From assembly GCA_048976805.1 (NCBI GenBank), contig JBHGUR010000006.1, forward strand, positions 1 through 64,000: 64,000 nucleotides of DNA. Reading direction: 5' to 3'. The stretch is from Ectobacillus sp048976805 (lineage in GTDB: Bacteria > Bacillota > Bacilli > Bacillales > Bacillaceae_G). The translations under genes and the position numbers were made by a program. This document shows, one piece after another, positions 34,664 to 42,131 of the stretch (positions within the stretch are counted from its first letter, which is position 1; the number at the start of each line of letters is the position of its first letter). Under the pieces are notes generated by a model. It ran no database searches. It saw nothing but the letters and a program-made list of their open reading frames with translations, and was not told where the DNA came from.

Positions 34664-35869
34664 TTACTGTCCGTTTTTCGTTTGCGGCGCCGGCATTTCC
34701 GGGCTGCTTTGCTCAGGCCACGACACCACGTCTACATGTATTACTTCATTGCTTTGCAAATAATAATCTTCTGCCATCAGCTCCCGTTTAACAAACGTTC
34801 CATTGCTCCGGTACTGCTCGCGGTATACCTTCACAACGTATCCTTTTTTCCCGGCATGGGGCGGCGTCACCGCATCATGCTTCGACTGGCTGGACAAAAA
34901 CGGCTGCACAACTGTGCGCGCCGGTATATCCGATATTTCATTGCGCTTTACCATATACGAATGCACAAACGGCATTCCTTCTACAGAAAGCGTGAACGTA
35001 TCTCCTTCAAGAACGAAACGAAGCGTGTAGGGAAATTCATTCGGGTTATAGATGACAAAATCAGCCTTACCTTTTGCAAACCGTGCCTCTGTTCCAAGCT
35101 CGGCATATTGCGGAAGCTCCATGCTAATGCTTCGCTCCTTCACTTGAAAATTTGTAGGCAGCACTGTTTTGTACATGAGCGATGCAATCACGCTTAATGT
35201 CCCATTATCAATAGCAAGCGCTCCCTTTTGCACAATCTTTTCTAAAGAAATTTCACCTTTTGCTGGAATCGTGAGCGTTTCATAACGGGCCATCCACTCC
35301 TGCAGCCCACCGTAATACGAAGAGATTCCGGCAATTGCATTTTGTGATACAACGGTTTTTGTTGCATCTTGACCGATTACATCTGCAAGATGCCAAGTTT
35401 TTTCGCGCGACAGCATACTTGCCGCTTGCAGCAGCTGCTCTTGCAGCTTTTCTATGTTCATTTGCTTTAGCAATTGGTCGCCTATATGTTCAGACAAAAA
35501 TGAACGAAGCTGTTCCTCCTGTAGTATTACTTCTAAAGGAGAATGCCTTCCGTCCCTGGCTCCCTGTACACTATCGACAATATCAAAGATAAATAGCGAA
35601 CTTGGCAGCATCAGTCCTGTATCTTCATAGAAAAACTGTAAACGCGCCTCTCTTTTCCAAATATCCACCCGCTTTTGCAGGAGAACTTGGGCTTCTTCTT
35701 CTATTTTTCCTGAAACATTTACATTGCCAAGCACTGTACCGTCTGCAAACCCGTGCGTTGTATCAAGCACCTTCCTCATCGCTGCTTGTCCTCCGTATTG
35801 AGCGGCAAATACAAATACGGAGGCGGACAGCACAATGACAAACAAGCGCAGCGAATAAATCGTTTTCAC
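34664..35869 (-). CDS. VanW-like exported protein within the pilus operon
   Basis: A 401-residue protein with an N-terminal TM or signal segment (about 8-25) and an outer part. The middle, IPAKGEISLEKIVQKG through DNGTLSVIASLMYKTVLPTNFQVKERSISMELPQYAELGTEA to DFVIYNPNEFPYTLRF when read in short steps, follows the order of VanW-domain proteins, but the usual GGGxCQ segment is replaced by IDNGTLSV. A C-terminal region with a G5-like strand pattern (YVVKVYREQYRSNG) follows. Function is unknown. Overlap with the upstream gene (ATGA) and 12 bases to pilB place it firmly in the pilus operon. Confidence 0.7.
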   Translation of the reverse strand: MKTIYSLRLFVIVLSASVFVFAAQYGGQAAMRKVLDTTHGFADGTVLGNVNVSGKIEEEAQVLLQKRVDIWKREARLQFFYEDTGLMLPSSLFIFDIVDSVQGARDGRHSPLEVILQEEQLRSFLSEHIGDQLLKQMNIEKLQEQLLQAASMLSREKTWHLADVIGQDATKTVVSQNAIAGISSYYGGLQEWMARYETLTIPAKGEISLEKIVQKGALAIDNGTLSVIASLMYKTVLPTNFQVKERSISMELPQYAELGTEARFAKGKADFVIYNPNEFPYTLRFVLEGDTFTLSVEGMPFVHSYMVKRNEISDIPARTVVQPFLSSQSKHDAVTPPHAGKKGYVVKVYREQYRSNGTFVKRELMAEDYYLQSNEVIHVDVVSWPEQSSPEMPAPQTKNGQ

Positions 35870-36189
35870 AGCTCTGCCCCTTCCTGTCCAGTCTGCTTTA
35901 CAGCTTCTGCCGAAAGTTCCAAAATCATATCCTCCCCTTGTGTTTCAGTAAACAAAAAATGGGACATCCGCTTCTGTAAAAGATATGACACACATAAAGC
36001 AAACAGCAGCATAATTAGCGCGCCTTGCCAAAGCGGAAATACAGCTTGGGACAATAATAAAAGTTCTACAAACAAAAAAGAAAGAAATGCAACAATAACG
36101 ATTCCAATTGCAGAAAGCCCTAATCGAAGCACATATAAAATAGGAATTACTAAAAATGATGCCAATAATGTTGAAAACGTATATTCCAT
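35866..36189 (-). CDS. Small multi-span membrane protein, first gene of the pilus operon
   Basis: A 107-residue protein with three or four hydrophobic segments (about 5-22, 25-45, 50-70) followed by a charged acidic tail of about 35 residues (TETQGEDMILELSAEAV). I recognise no family. The ATG at 36189 follows AGAGGTG; nine earlier in-frame codons have no site. It heads the minus-strand operon and overlaps the VanW-like gene by four bases, so a role in pilus biogenesis or its control is likely but unproven. Confidence 0.65.
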   Translation of the reverse strand: MEYTFSTLLASFLVIPILYVLRLGLSAIGIVIVAFLSFLFVELLLLSQAVFPLWQGALIMLLFALCVSYLLQKRMSHFLFTETQGEDMILELSAEAVKQTGQEGAEL

Positions 36190-36246
36190 GCTTGCACCTC
36201 TTTTATATCGATACAAATTCGGTATATATAATATAGTAGATTAAAA

Positions 36247-36258
36247 AAGAATATTCTT
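36247..36258. promoter_or_regulatory. Palindrome in the divergent pilus promoter region
   Basis: AAGAATATTCTT is a perfect 12-base palindrome in the 119-base, very AT-rich gap between the two divergent pilus transcription units. Several TATAAT-like hexamers flank it on both strands, so I do not place exact promoters. It could be an operator acting on both units. Confidence 0.35.
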
Positions 36259-36308
36259 GTACTATATCATTATATTATACTAATCGAGTGAAGGAATGAA
36301 GGGAAAAA

Positions 36309-36941
36309 ATGCAAAAAAAATGCGAAAACGGATTCACTTTAGTGGAAATCTTGGCATCTATAACCATTTTATCTATTCTTACAATCGGTTTATTATTTAT
36401 TTTCCCAAAAGCATATTTTTTCACGAAAGAAAATCAAACGAAAACAATTGCAATAAATTTAGCTCACGGCGTACTTCATTACTTTGAAAAGCAAGACTAT
36501 GATCTATTGGCAGGCTATCGGCGCGAACTCGGCGATACGGAAACAGCGATATTGGATACTGCCACGATTTGCAGCGCCCCGACAACAATCAAAGAGCCCG
36601 ATGGCAGCAGGTTTCATAACATTCGATTATTTCCAGATGCGCAAAGCTGCGCGAAAATTTTGGCTCCGACCATTAACAACGTGACATACGACAAACGGAA
36701 TATACAGGTTTATCTGCTTCCAAACAATTGGGGAGCGGCACAAATTACCGAAATTGCCAACCATATTCAAGCTGTTCACCCGAAAACTCCGCTTGCTCCT
36801 ATTACAAACGGGTTAAGCAAGCTCCAAAAAGAGCGTGCTGCCAACATGATGCCTGTCATTGTGTATATTGATTTAAATGAAAATGACGATACAGAAGGAA
36901 TTCTGCTAGAAGGGAGCATAGCTGATGAATCGATTCGCTGA
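36309..36941 (+). CDS. Type IV minor pilin (PilV-like)
   Basis: A 210-residue prepilin: eight-residue leader MQKKCENG, then mature FTLVEILASITILSILTIG with Glu5 present. The remaining ~180 residues form an outer domain with two cysteines (CSAPTT and QSCAKI), a possible disulfide. GAAGGG lies before the ATG. First of three plus-strand genes, it overlaps the next by 17 bases. Its order and size match minor pilins such as PilV that initiate assembly, but the exact class is inferred. Confidence 0.82.
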   Translation: MQKKCENGFTLVEILASITILSILTIGLLFIFPKAYFFTKENQTKTIAINLAHGVLHYFEKQDYDLLAGYRRELGDTETAILDTATICSAPTTIKEPDGSRFHNIRLFPDAQSCAKILAPTINNVTYDKRNIQVYLLPNNWGAAQITEIANHIQAVHPKTPLAPITNGLSKLQKERAANMMPVIVYIDLNENDDTEGILLEGSIADESIR

Positions 36942-37530
36942 CAGCTGGAAAAATGAACACGGCATTACACTTGTTGAGCTGCTCGGTTCTATTGTCATTA
37001 TTTCTATTCTTACAGCATCTATGTACGGCGTTTTTACAACTGGCTTCCAAACATACCAAAACATCAATATAGAAGCAAAATTGCGCGATGAAGCCGATTA
37101 TGTCATGTCTATGCTTATGAATAAACTCTATTCCTCTAATTATGATGATGTTATTTATAATAAAACGACAGAAAAACTAGAGCTATATAAACGAAAAGAC
37201 GGGATGTTATTTCAAAATGATGATGTTACGTTCCAATATAGCTATGCAGCTTCTCCCGCGGCGTGGCTATATATAGAAAACGGACGTATATTTTTTGAGG
37301 AAGCAAACGGGAAGAAGCATTCTTTTTCTGAAAATGATGACATTACGTTAGAAACAGATTCCAAAATTGATATGCTTTGTACGAAACGTGTTAACATTTT
37401 TCCACGCATAGACGAAAAGCCGAAACCGCTCACGGTATGCCAAAATGGCATTTTACAATTGCATCTCGTTTTTAAAGCAAAAAATCCAAATATAGCACCG
37501 CTTACTGTCACGAGCGAAATTGGATTTTAA
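36925..37530 (+). CDS. Type IV minor pilin (PilW-like)
   Basis: A 201-residue prepilin with a 13-residue leader MNRFADSWKNEHG and mature start ITLVELLGSIVIISILTAS, Glu5 present. The helix continues into IEAKLRDEADYVMSMLMNKLY, a pattern typical of PilW/GspJ-type minor pilins. Two cysteines (MLCTKR, TVCQNG) near the C-terminus may pair. The ATG lies inside the end of the previous gene with GAAGGGAG upstream, so the two are translationally coupled; 14 bases separate it from the PilX-like gene. Confidence 0.82.
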   Translation: MNRFADSWKNEHGITLVELLGSIVIISILTASMYGVFTTGFQTYQNINIEAKLRDEADYVMSMLMNKLYSSNYDDVIYNKTTEKLELYKRKDGMLFQNDDVTFQYSYAASPAAWLYIENGRIFFEEANGKKHSFSENDDITLETDSKIDMLCTKRVNIFPRIDEKPKPLTVCQNGILQLHLVFKAKNPNIAPLTVTSEIGF

Positions 37531-37544
37531 GTGGGGGGACAAAT

Positions 37545-39398
37545 ATGAAAAACGAACGGGGCTCCACCTTAATTCTCGTCTTATTAATTAGCACTGTGTT
37601 CATTACGATTGGACTTGCTATTTTCACAGTTACAATCAACGGAACGAAGCGGGCCGAAATTCGCAAAACGGATGTTGCGACAACCCAAAGCGCTATTGGG
37701 GAAATGAACGCTATTCTCTCGGATTTCAAACAAGAAGTAACGAAGCTGCCGATTGCAGAGCTATCAACCTTAGAGTACGACAGCAAGCTAGCCGACATTA
37801 TCCAAAAACTAGAACTGAAATACACAGGCGCAATTTCACGGAATGCGGTGCTAAGTGTAGCCGATCAAACAGAAAGCGCGCTGCATCTGAAAAATTATAA
37901 AGATTATTTTACCCGCTATTACGAAGTAGCGCTTATATATGTAAACGATGTGAACAACGCGGAGCCAAAAATCACAAAAACGATTAAACGGAATGTGCTG
38001 TTGTCGCCAACACCGAGCTTTTTGCAATATGCAGCCGGCTCTGAAAACACGTTACAGCTAAACGGCGCTTCCGAAATTATCGGCAATGTGTACGGCGATA
38101 CAATAACTCTGGCCAACAAAACACGCTATGCCAATATGCTAACGAACGCTGCTGGGAGCATTGCAACACAATTTACGTATCAAGACACATTGTATCCATC
38201 TATCCAGGGAAATCTCATTATAAATAAACAGCTGGAAATTTACGATAGACAGCTAAAACAAGCTGACAGCAATCCACAACCGGCAAGCGGCAAATTAAAT
38301 GAAGCTCTTCGTTTTTCAGGCGCAATCCGCATCGATAAGCAGCATTTGGCAGCCATTGACTACGCGGATTTTACGGGCTATTTTTATGAAAAAAACGGCA
38401 CGCCTTTTATTCACAAAGCACACGGCCGTTTTTCATCCGTTGATTTTAAAGAAACGTTTGCCGATAAGCTGAACAAACTCGGGTTTTTAAACATTAAGAA
38501 AGAAGATATACCGGACGCAAACAACAAAAATGGCCATGAAAAAATCGTACAAGCGATTTTAAACGGCAAAAGCAACGTAAAAGTAATCAGCACAACGGCA
38601 GACTTAAGCGCCTCTGCTGCCGAAAAAGTGCTTTTTATTAAAAGGCAAGCGGCAACTGGCACAACAACAGAGAAAAACGCGCCGGCTCCTGAAGCGCCAA
38701 GTACGCTTGGCCATCTCATCGAAAAAGACGCGTTTGTCATTTCCGACAATGTCGAGTTGCGAAATGACAGCTCGCAGTGGCTTATTGTAGATGGCGATTT
38801 GGCGATTTACAGCAATCAAAAGCCGATTTCGATTATAGGAAATATTCTCGTTTTAGGCAATGTGTTTATATACGGCAACCCGGCTGATTTCGGGCATGAA
38901 ACCGACAGCGTTTCGTTTGACTCCACCATCTACGCAACCGGAAAAGCGACCATTTACAGTACAAACATTAAAGGCGAAAATAACGGACAGCTTGTATTAT
39001 TGTCACAGGATGATTTATTAATAACACGCATAAATGAGTTTCAAAATGCCGCTGGCGATATTGAGCCGCTAGAAGCCTACTTGTATACAGATAAAAACGC
39101 CGAGCTGTACGGAATCGGCTCATTGTTTAAAATTTATGGCGGCATTTTCGCCAAGCGCGAGCTGACAATCAATGCGATCCGGCAAAATGAAATGAACGTA
39201 CCAGAGCAACTCCCGGATGCTACAAAGATTGACCTTCCTATCGTTTCCAGCAGTTTGCAGGAAGGGCAGCATTCCCGCTTTGTGGTCGAGCATAATAAAG
39301 ATATTCTCCTAAATCAGCTCGATGCGCTCCCTGCTGTAAATACACTGCAATTTATTGTAGAAGATTACCAGATTGAGGCGGGAAAAAAATCTATGTAA
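37545..39398 (+). CDS. Large PilX/GspK-like minor pilin, candidate pilus-tip protein
   Basis: A 617-residue protein beginning with a six-residue leader MKNERG and mature segment STLILVLLISTVFITIGLAI. Position 5 is Leu, not Glu, a feature of PilX/GspK-type pilins thought to sit at the filament tip. The rest is a very large, cysteine-free outer region; the part from about 390 on (WLIVDGDLAIYSN, ISIIGNILVLGNVFIYGN) repeats short beta strands as in parallel beta-helix or bactofilin-like folds. GTGGGGGG precedes the ATG. It closes the minor-pilin operon before a terminator. Adhesion is a reasonable guess only. Confidence 0.75.
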   Translation: MKNERGSTLILVLLISTVFITIGLAIFTVTINGTKRAEIRKTDVATTQSAIGEMNAILSDFKQEVTKLPIAELSTLEYDSKLADIIQKLELKYTGAISRNAVLSVADQTESALHLKNYKDYFTRYYEVALIYVNDVNNAEPKITKTIKRNVLLSPTPSFLQYAAGSENTLQLNGASEIIGNVYGDTITLANKTRYANMLTNAAGSIATQFTYQDTLYPSIQGNLIINKQLEIYDRQLKQADSNPQPASGKLNEALRFSGAIRIDKQHLAAIDYADFTGYFYEKNGTPFIHKAHGRFSSVDFKETFADKLNKLGFLNIKKEDIPDANNKNGHEKIVQAILNGKSNVKVISTTADLSASAAEKVLFIKRQAATGTTTEKNAPAPEAPSTLGHLIEKDAFVISDNVELRNDSSQWLIVDGDLAIYSNQKPISIIGNILVLGNVFIYGNPADFGHETDSVSFDSTIYATGKATIYSTNIKGENNGQLVLLSQDDLLITRINEFQNAAGDIEPLEAYLYTDKNAELYGIGSLFKIYGGIFAKRELTINAIRQNEMNVPEQLPDATKIDLPIVSSSLQEGQHSRFVVEHNKDILLNQLDALPAVNTLQFIVEDYQIEAGKKSM

Positions 39399-39406
39399 CG
39401 AGAATG

Positions 39407-39450
39407 GGGCTGACCCGAAACGCTAACGCGTTTTGCGGTCAGTCCCTTTT
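39407..39450 (+). terminator. Terminator of the minor-pilin operon
   Basis: GGGGCTGACC pairs with GGTCAGTCCC around an AAACGC/GCGTTT inner stem, followed by TTTTTATT. The sequence is closely related to the hairpin at 8515-8569. Confidence 0.8.
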
Positions 39451-39454
39451 TATT

Positions 39455-39599
39455 AGCTCTGTTAAACTTGATTGTTGCTTTTCCACTACAGGCGGACGCT
39501 TTCCGCGGGCGGGGCCGAGCCGCTTTTCCCGCCGGAATCGCCGCCTTTCATTCCCAATCAACAAATCAATCAAAATCAACATTAGCCTTTAACAGAGCT
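39455..39599 (+). repeat. MITE-like dispersed repeat, copy 2 (complete)
   Basis: A 145-base element bounded by perfect 12-base terminal inverted repeats, AGCTCTGTTAAA (39455-39466) and TTTAACAGAGCT (39588-39599). Its core is GC-rich and palindromic (GGCGGACGCTTTCCGCGGGC, then GCCGAGCCGCTTTTCCCG), unlike the AT-rich surroundings. It matches the copy at 8393-8514 in inverted orientation and fragments at 18814-18842 and 62294-62322. It has no coding capacity. Confidence 0.8.
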
Positions 39600-39623
39600 T
39601 TTTTAGGCAAAAAAAAAAAATAA

Positions 39624-39695
39624 AAGAATCGCTCGATTTTTGTTAGAATGGAGTCACCACAACAACATTCAATACAAAAACAAGGAGCGATTCTT
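39624..39695. mobile_element. Possible IS-end remnant with inverted repeat
   Basis: AAGAATCGCTC (39624-39634) and GAGCGATTCTT (39685-39695) are an 11-base inverted repeat enclosing TTTTTGTTAGAATGGAGTC. This layout, with AAGGAGCGATTCTT placed like a ribosome binding site, resembles the untranslated leader in front of IS1182-type transposase genes; no transposase follows. The link to IS1182 is from memory. Confidence 0.35.
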
Positions 39696-39719
39696 CTAAA
39701 GAGCTGACGGGCTTTACCT

Positions 39720-41318
39720 TTACCAGCGAAAAATAGGGGTATCGCTCGGCAAGCCCGGTGTTTCCTCTTCCGTGCTTTCTTGTGCCGCTTTGACAATTAC
39801 CTTTACATTCTTTGCAGCCTCTTGCCCGAATTTATTTTTTACCTTTAATGTAACAACCGTTTCGCCCGCCTTTATCCCTTGTATCGGTATCGAATACACA
39901 ATCTTTCCATTTCCAGGTACCGGCTGCTTATCGCCGCAAATAGCAATATTGCGATCCTGTGATTCGCAGCTAAGCGCCGCATCGGCCGGCATTACTGCAA
40001 CATCTAATGTACTAGAAGCTTTTTCCTCTACTTCGGTAACAGAAGGTGCTTCTAATATAGGCGGTGTGCTAAACACGTTAATTTTTGTTTCACCCGAAGC
40101 CACGGCTGTCTGAAACTTATCTGTTGCTGTTACTTTCACTGTTGTGTTTCCGGGCTGAAGCGGTGTTACATATAAATCACCGCCGATAATTTCAATTTTC
40201 GCAACATTTTGGTTTCCGAGCATAACCGGTTGGAAAGAAAGCACTTGCACTTGGGCAGGTACTGTTTCAATCGGAAATGCTTTTCTCCCTTCCTCTATAT
40301 TCAGCTTCATTTCCGCCGGCAAAGACACCGCTTTTAAGCCTGGAGATACCGTTAACGTTAATGGTGTAAAGTATAAGGTTGCATTTGGCAGCTGACCATT
40401 TGTAATTTTTGCCGGATATTGTGCCGATCCTAGCGTATACGTTCCGCTTGCCCCTGCCTTTAGCGTAAACGAAAAATCGATGTCCGTGCCTTCATAATCC
40501 CCCGCGGCATTTCTCGTAAACCTGCGCTCTCCTAGGCTTGCTCTTATATAATTTCCGCCGTTCTCCTTGTTAAACGTAAACCCTTCAGGCAATTGGACTG
40601 CTTCTAATTGCGGCGGAAGCTTTTCCTCAAACATGCCTATATCCATTGCTTCGGACTCTAGCATTCTCTTCGGATCAACAACTTCCTCAAATGTGCCCAC
40701 TGCCGTTTTATTGCCATACCCTCTTTTTTCAGCCTCCACATATACAGAAATCCGGGCGAAGCTTGTAAATATATGCTGGCTATTTACAACCGGGACTAGA
40801 ACCGACACGGACTTGCCGCCGGTATTGGCTACCAATGTTTCCACTGCTGAAATAAACGGTCCTGTTTTATTTCCTTTTACTTTCTGAAAGCCGAGTTTAT
40901 TTAGGTCATCGATTGATAAAGATACAGGATGGCCCGATATGATTTCACTTTCCCAATTACCGGAAAACGCAATGATATCCTTGGCTCCGTCTCCAAGAAC
41001 AATTTTTTTATTATTTGAATTCATTGCGGCCTGTAATTCACTTTCATAGATGACAAATGGGCGCAGTCCCGGAACTTTTATTTGCTCAGCCTGAATCGCG
41101 GACGCGGGGATGACTGGCTTGAATCGGTAGCGAATTAATACATTGCTCCCTTCCTTCACTTCTATCGTCGTTGTGCCGGCAGCAAATGTTCTTGATAACG
41201 TTTTTTCATTAGCAGCTTGCAAGCTGGCAATATTATTTTTTTGTTCTTGTGTAGCATTTTCCGCCGAGCAGCCCATTAACATAAGCAATGTGAGCAAAGC
41301 CGTCCCCGTCTTCTTCAT
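39720..41318 (-). CDS. Surface lipoprotein with Ig-like (Big) repeats
   Basis: A 532-residue lipoprotein: signal MKKTGTALLTLLMLMGC with the lipid-modified Cys17 after LMG. The mature part begins with about 180 unassigned residues, then several beta-sandwich segments; PILEAPSVTEVEEKASSTLDVAVMP in parts and LYVTPLQPGNTTVKVTATDKFQ have the BIG2/Ig pattern. Two cysteines (LSCESQ, AICGDK) fall in the last domain. It is convergent with the minor-pilin operon, with a terminator and MITE between. Contact with the pilus is speculative; it may simply be an adhesin or matrix protein. Confidence 0.7.
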   Translation of the reverse strand: MKKTGTALLTLLMLMGCSAENATQEQKNNIASLQAANEKTLSRTFAAGTTTIEVKEGSNVLIRYRFKPVIPASAIQAEQIKVPGLRPFVIYESELQAAMNSNNKKIVLGDGAKDIIAFSGNWESEIISGHPVSLSIDDLNKLGFQKVKGNKTGPFISAVETLVANTGGKSVSVLVPVVNSQHIFTSFARISVYVEAEKRGYGNKTAVGTFEEVVDPKRMLESEAMDIGMFEEKLPPQLEAVQLPEGFTFNKENGGNYIRASLGERRFTRNAAGDYEGTDIDFSFTLKAGASGTYTLGSAQYPAKITNGQLPNATLYFTPLTLTVSPGLKAVSLPAEMKLNIEEGRKAFPIETVPAQVQVLSFQPVMLGNQNVAKIEIIGGDLYVTPLQPGNTTVKVTATDKFQTAVASGETKINVFSTPPILEAPSVTEVEEKASSTLDVAVMPADAALSCESQDRNIAICGDKQPVPGNGKIVYSIPIQGIKAGETVVTLKVKNKFGQEAAKNVKVIVKAAQESTEEETPGLPSDTPIFRW

Positions 41319-41396
41319 AGATGCCTCATCTCCATTAAATATACATGTTATATTATCTTTCTATAATTATATATAATTTTACAAATGGCAGGTATA

Positions 41397-41425
41397 AAAA
41401 AAGAACGGGATGCCCGTTCTTTTTT
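41397..41425 (-). terminator. Terminator of the lut operon
   Basis: AAAAAAGAACGGG and CCCGTTCTTTTTT pair around a three-base loop, overlapping the lutC stop codon. Confidence 0.85.
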
Positions 41426-42131
41426 ACACTACTAAATAATACGCTTTTAACGGTCCGTGGACGCCGACTACAAGATTCATCTCGATATCGGCGGAGTTGC
41501 TCGGGCCGGAAATAAAGTTAACGCAGGAAGCCGGAACCTCACCGCTTTCGACGCGCTTGTTCAAATCATGAACGGCTTGCGTAATGCGCGGCACCAATGT
41601 TTCACGCGGAATAATCGCCACATAAATTTCCGGCAAAAAGTGGAGCGCGCGCCCTTGTCCTTCACGCGTTTGTACGACGATTGTGCCGGATTCGGCAAGC
41701 GTATAGTCGCTAAAGACAATTCCAAATTTGGCTCTCTCGGCAATCTTGAAGTTTCCTTCCTTTTTCGCCGGGTCCCATACATGCACTTCCACATTTGCAG
41801 CAGGCAATTCTTGCTGCAGCAGCCCCACCAGCCCGTATTCGGCAAAGCGCGGATCCTGCGATGTTATCACCGGGCCTCCATGTTCAGCGACAAGCTGCTT
41901 CACTACATCAGCCAATTGCTCTTTCGATGTTTCAATGACTGTCGTATGAATATTGTTGCATTGTTTTTTAAATACCTCTAACAGTTCATCCTGTGTACAG
42001 CCGCTTAGCACTTCCCAATTCACATTATACTTCCATACGGGACGTGTTACACCGCTCGTTCTGCGCTCGCGGCCAAGCTGGCTCGCAATATGATTTAAAA
42101 ATGAATCGCGATTTTGGATTGTTCCTTGCAT
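41424..42131 (-). CDS. lutC: Lactate utilization protein LutC
   Basis: A 235-residue LUD-domain protein, one of three subunits that oxidise L-lactate to pyruvate in Bacillus. The LUD fold is recognised from VKQLVAEHGGPVITSQDP, the FSDYTLAESGTIVV segment and the C-terminal FISGPSNSADIEMNLVVGVHGP. It has no iron-sulfur motif. Its start codon overlaps the lutB stop region by one base, so the two are translationally coupled. It ends at a strong terminator. Confidence 0.94.
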   Translation of the reverse strand: MQGTIQNRDSFLNHIASQLGRERRTSGVTRPVWKYNVNWEVLSGCTQDELLEVFKKQCNNIHTTVIETSKEQLADVVKQLVAEHGGPVITSQDPRFAEYGLVGLLQQELPAANVEVHVWDPAKKEGNFKIAERAKFGIVFSDYTLAESGTIVVQTREGQGRALHFLPEIYVAIIPRETLVPRITQAVHDLNKRVESGEVPASCVNFISGPSNSADIEMNLVVGVHGPLKAYYLVV

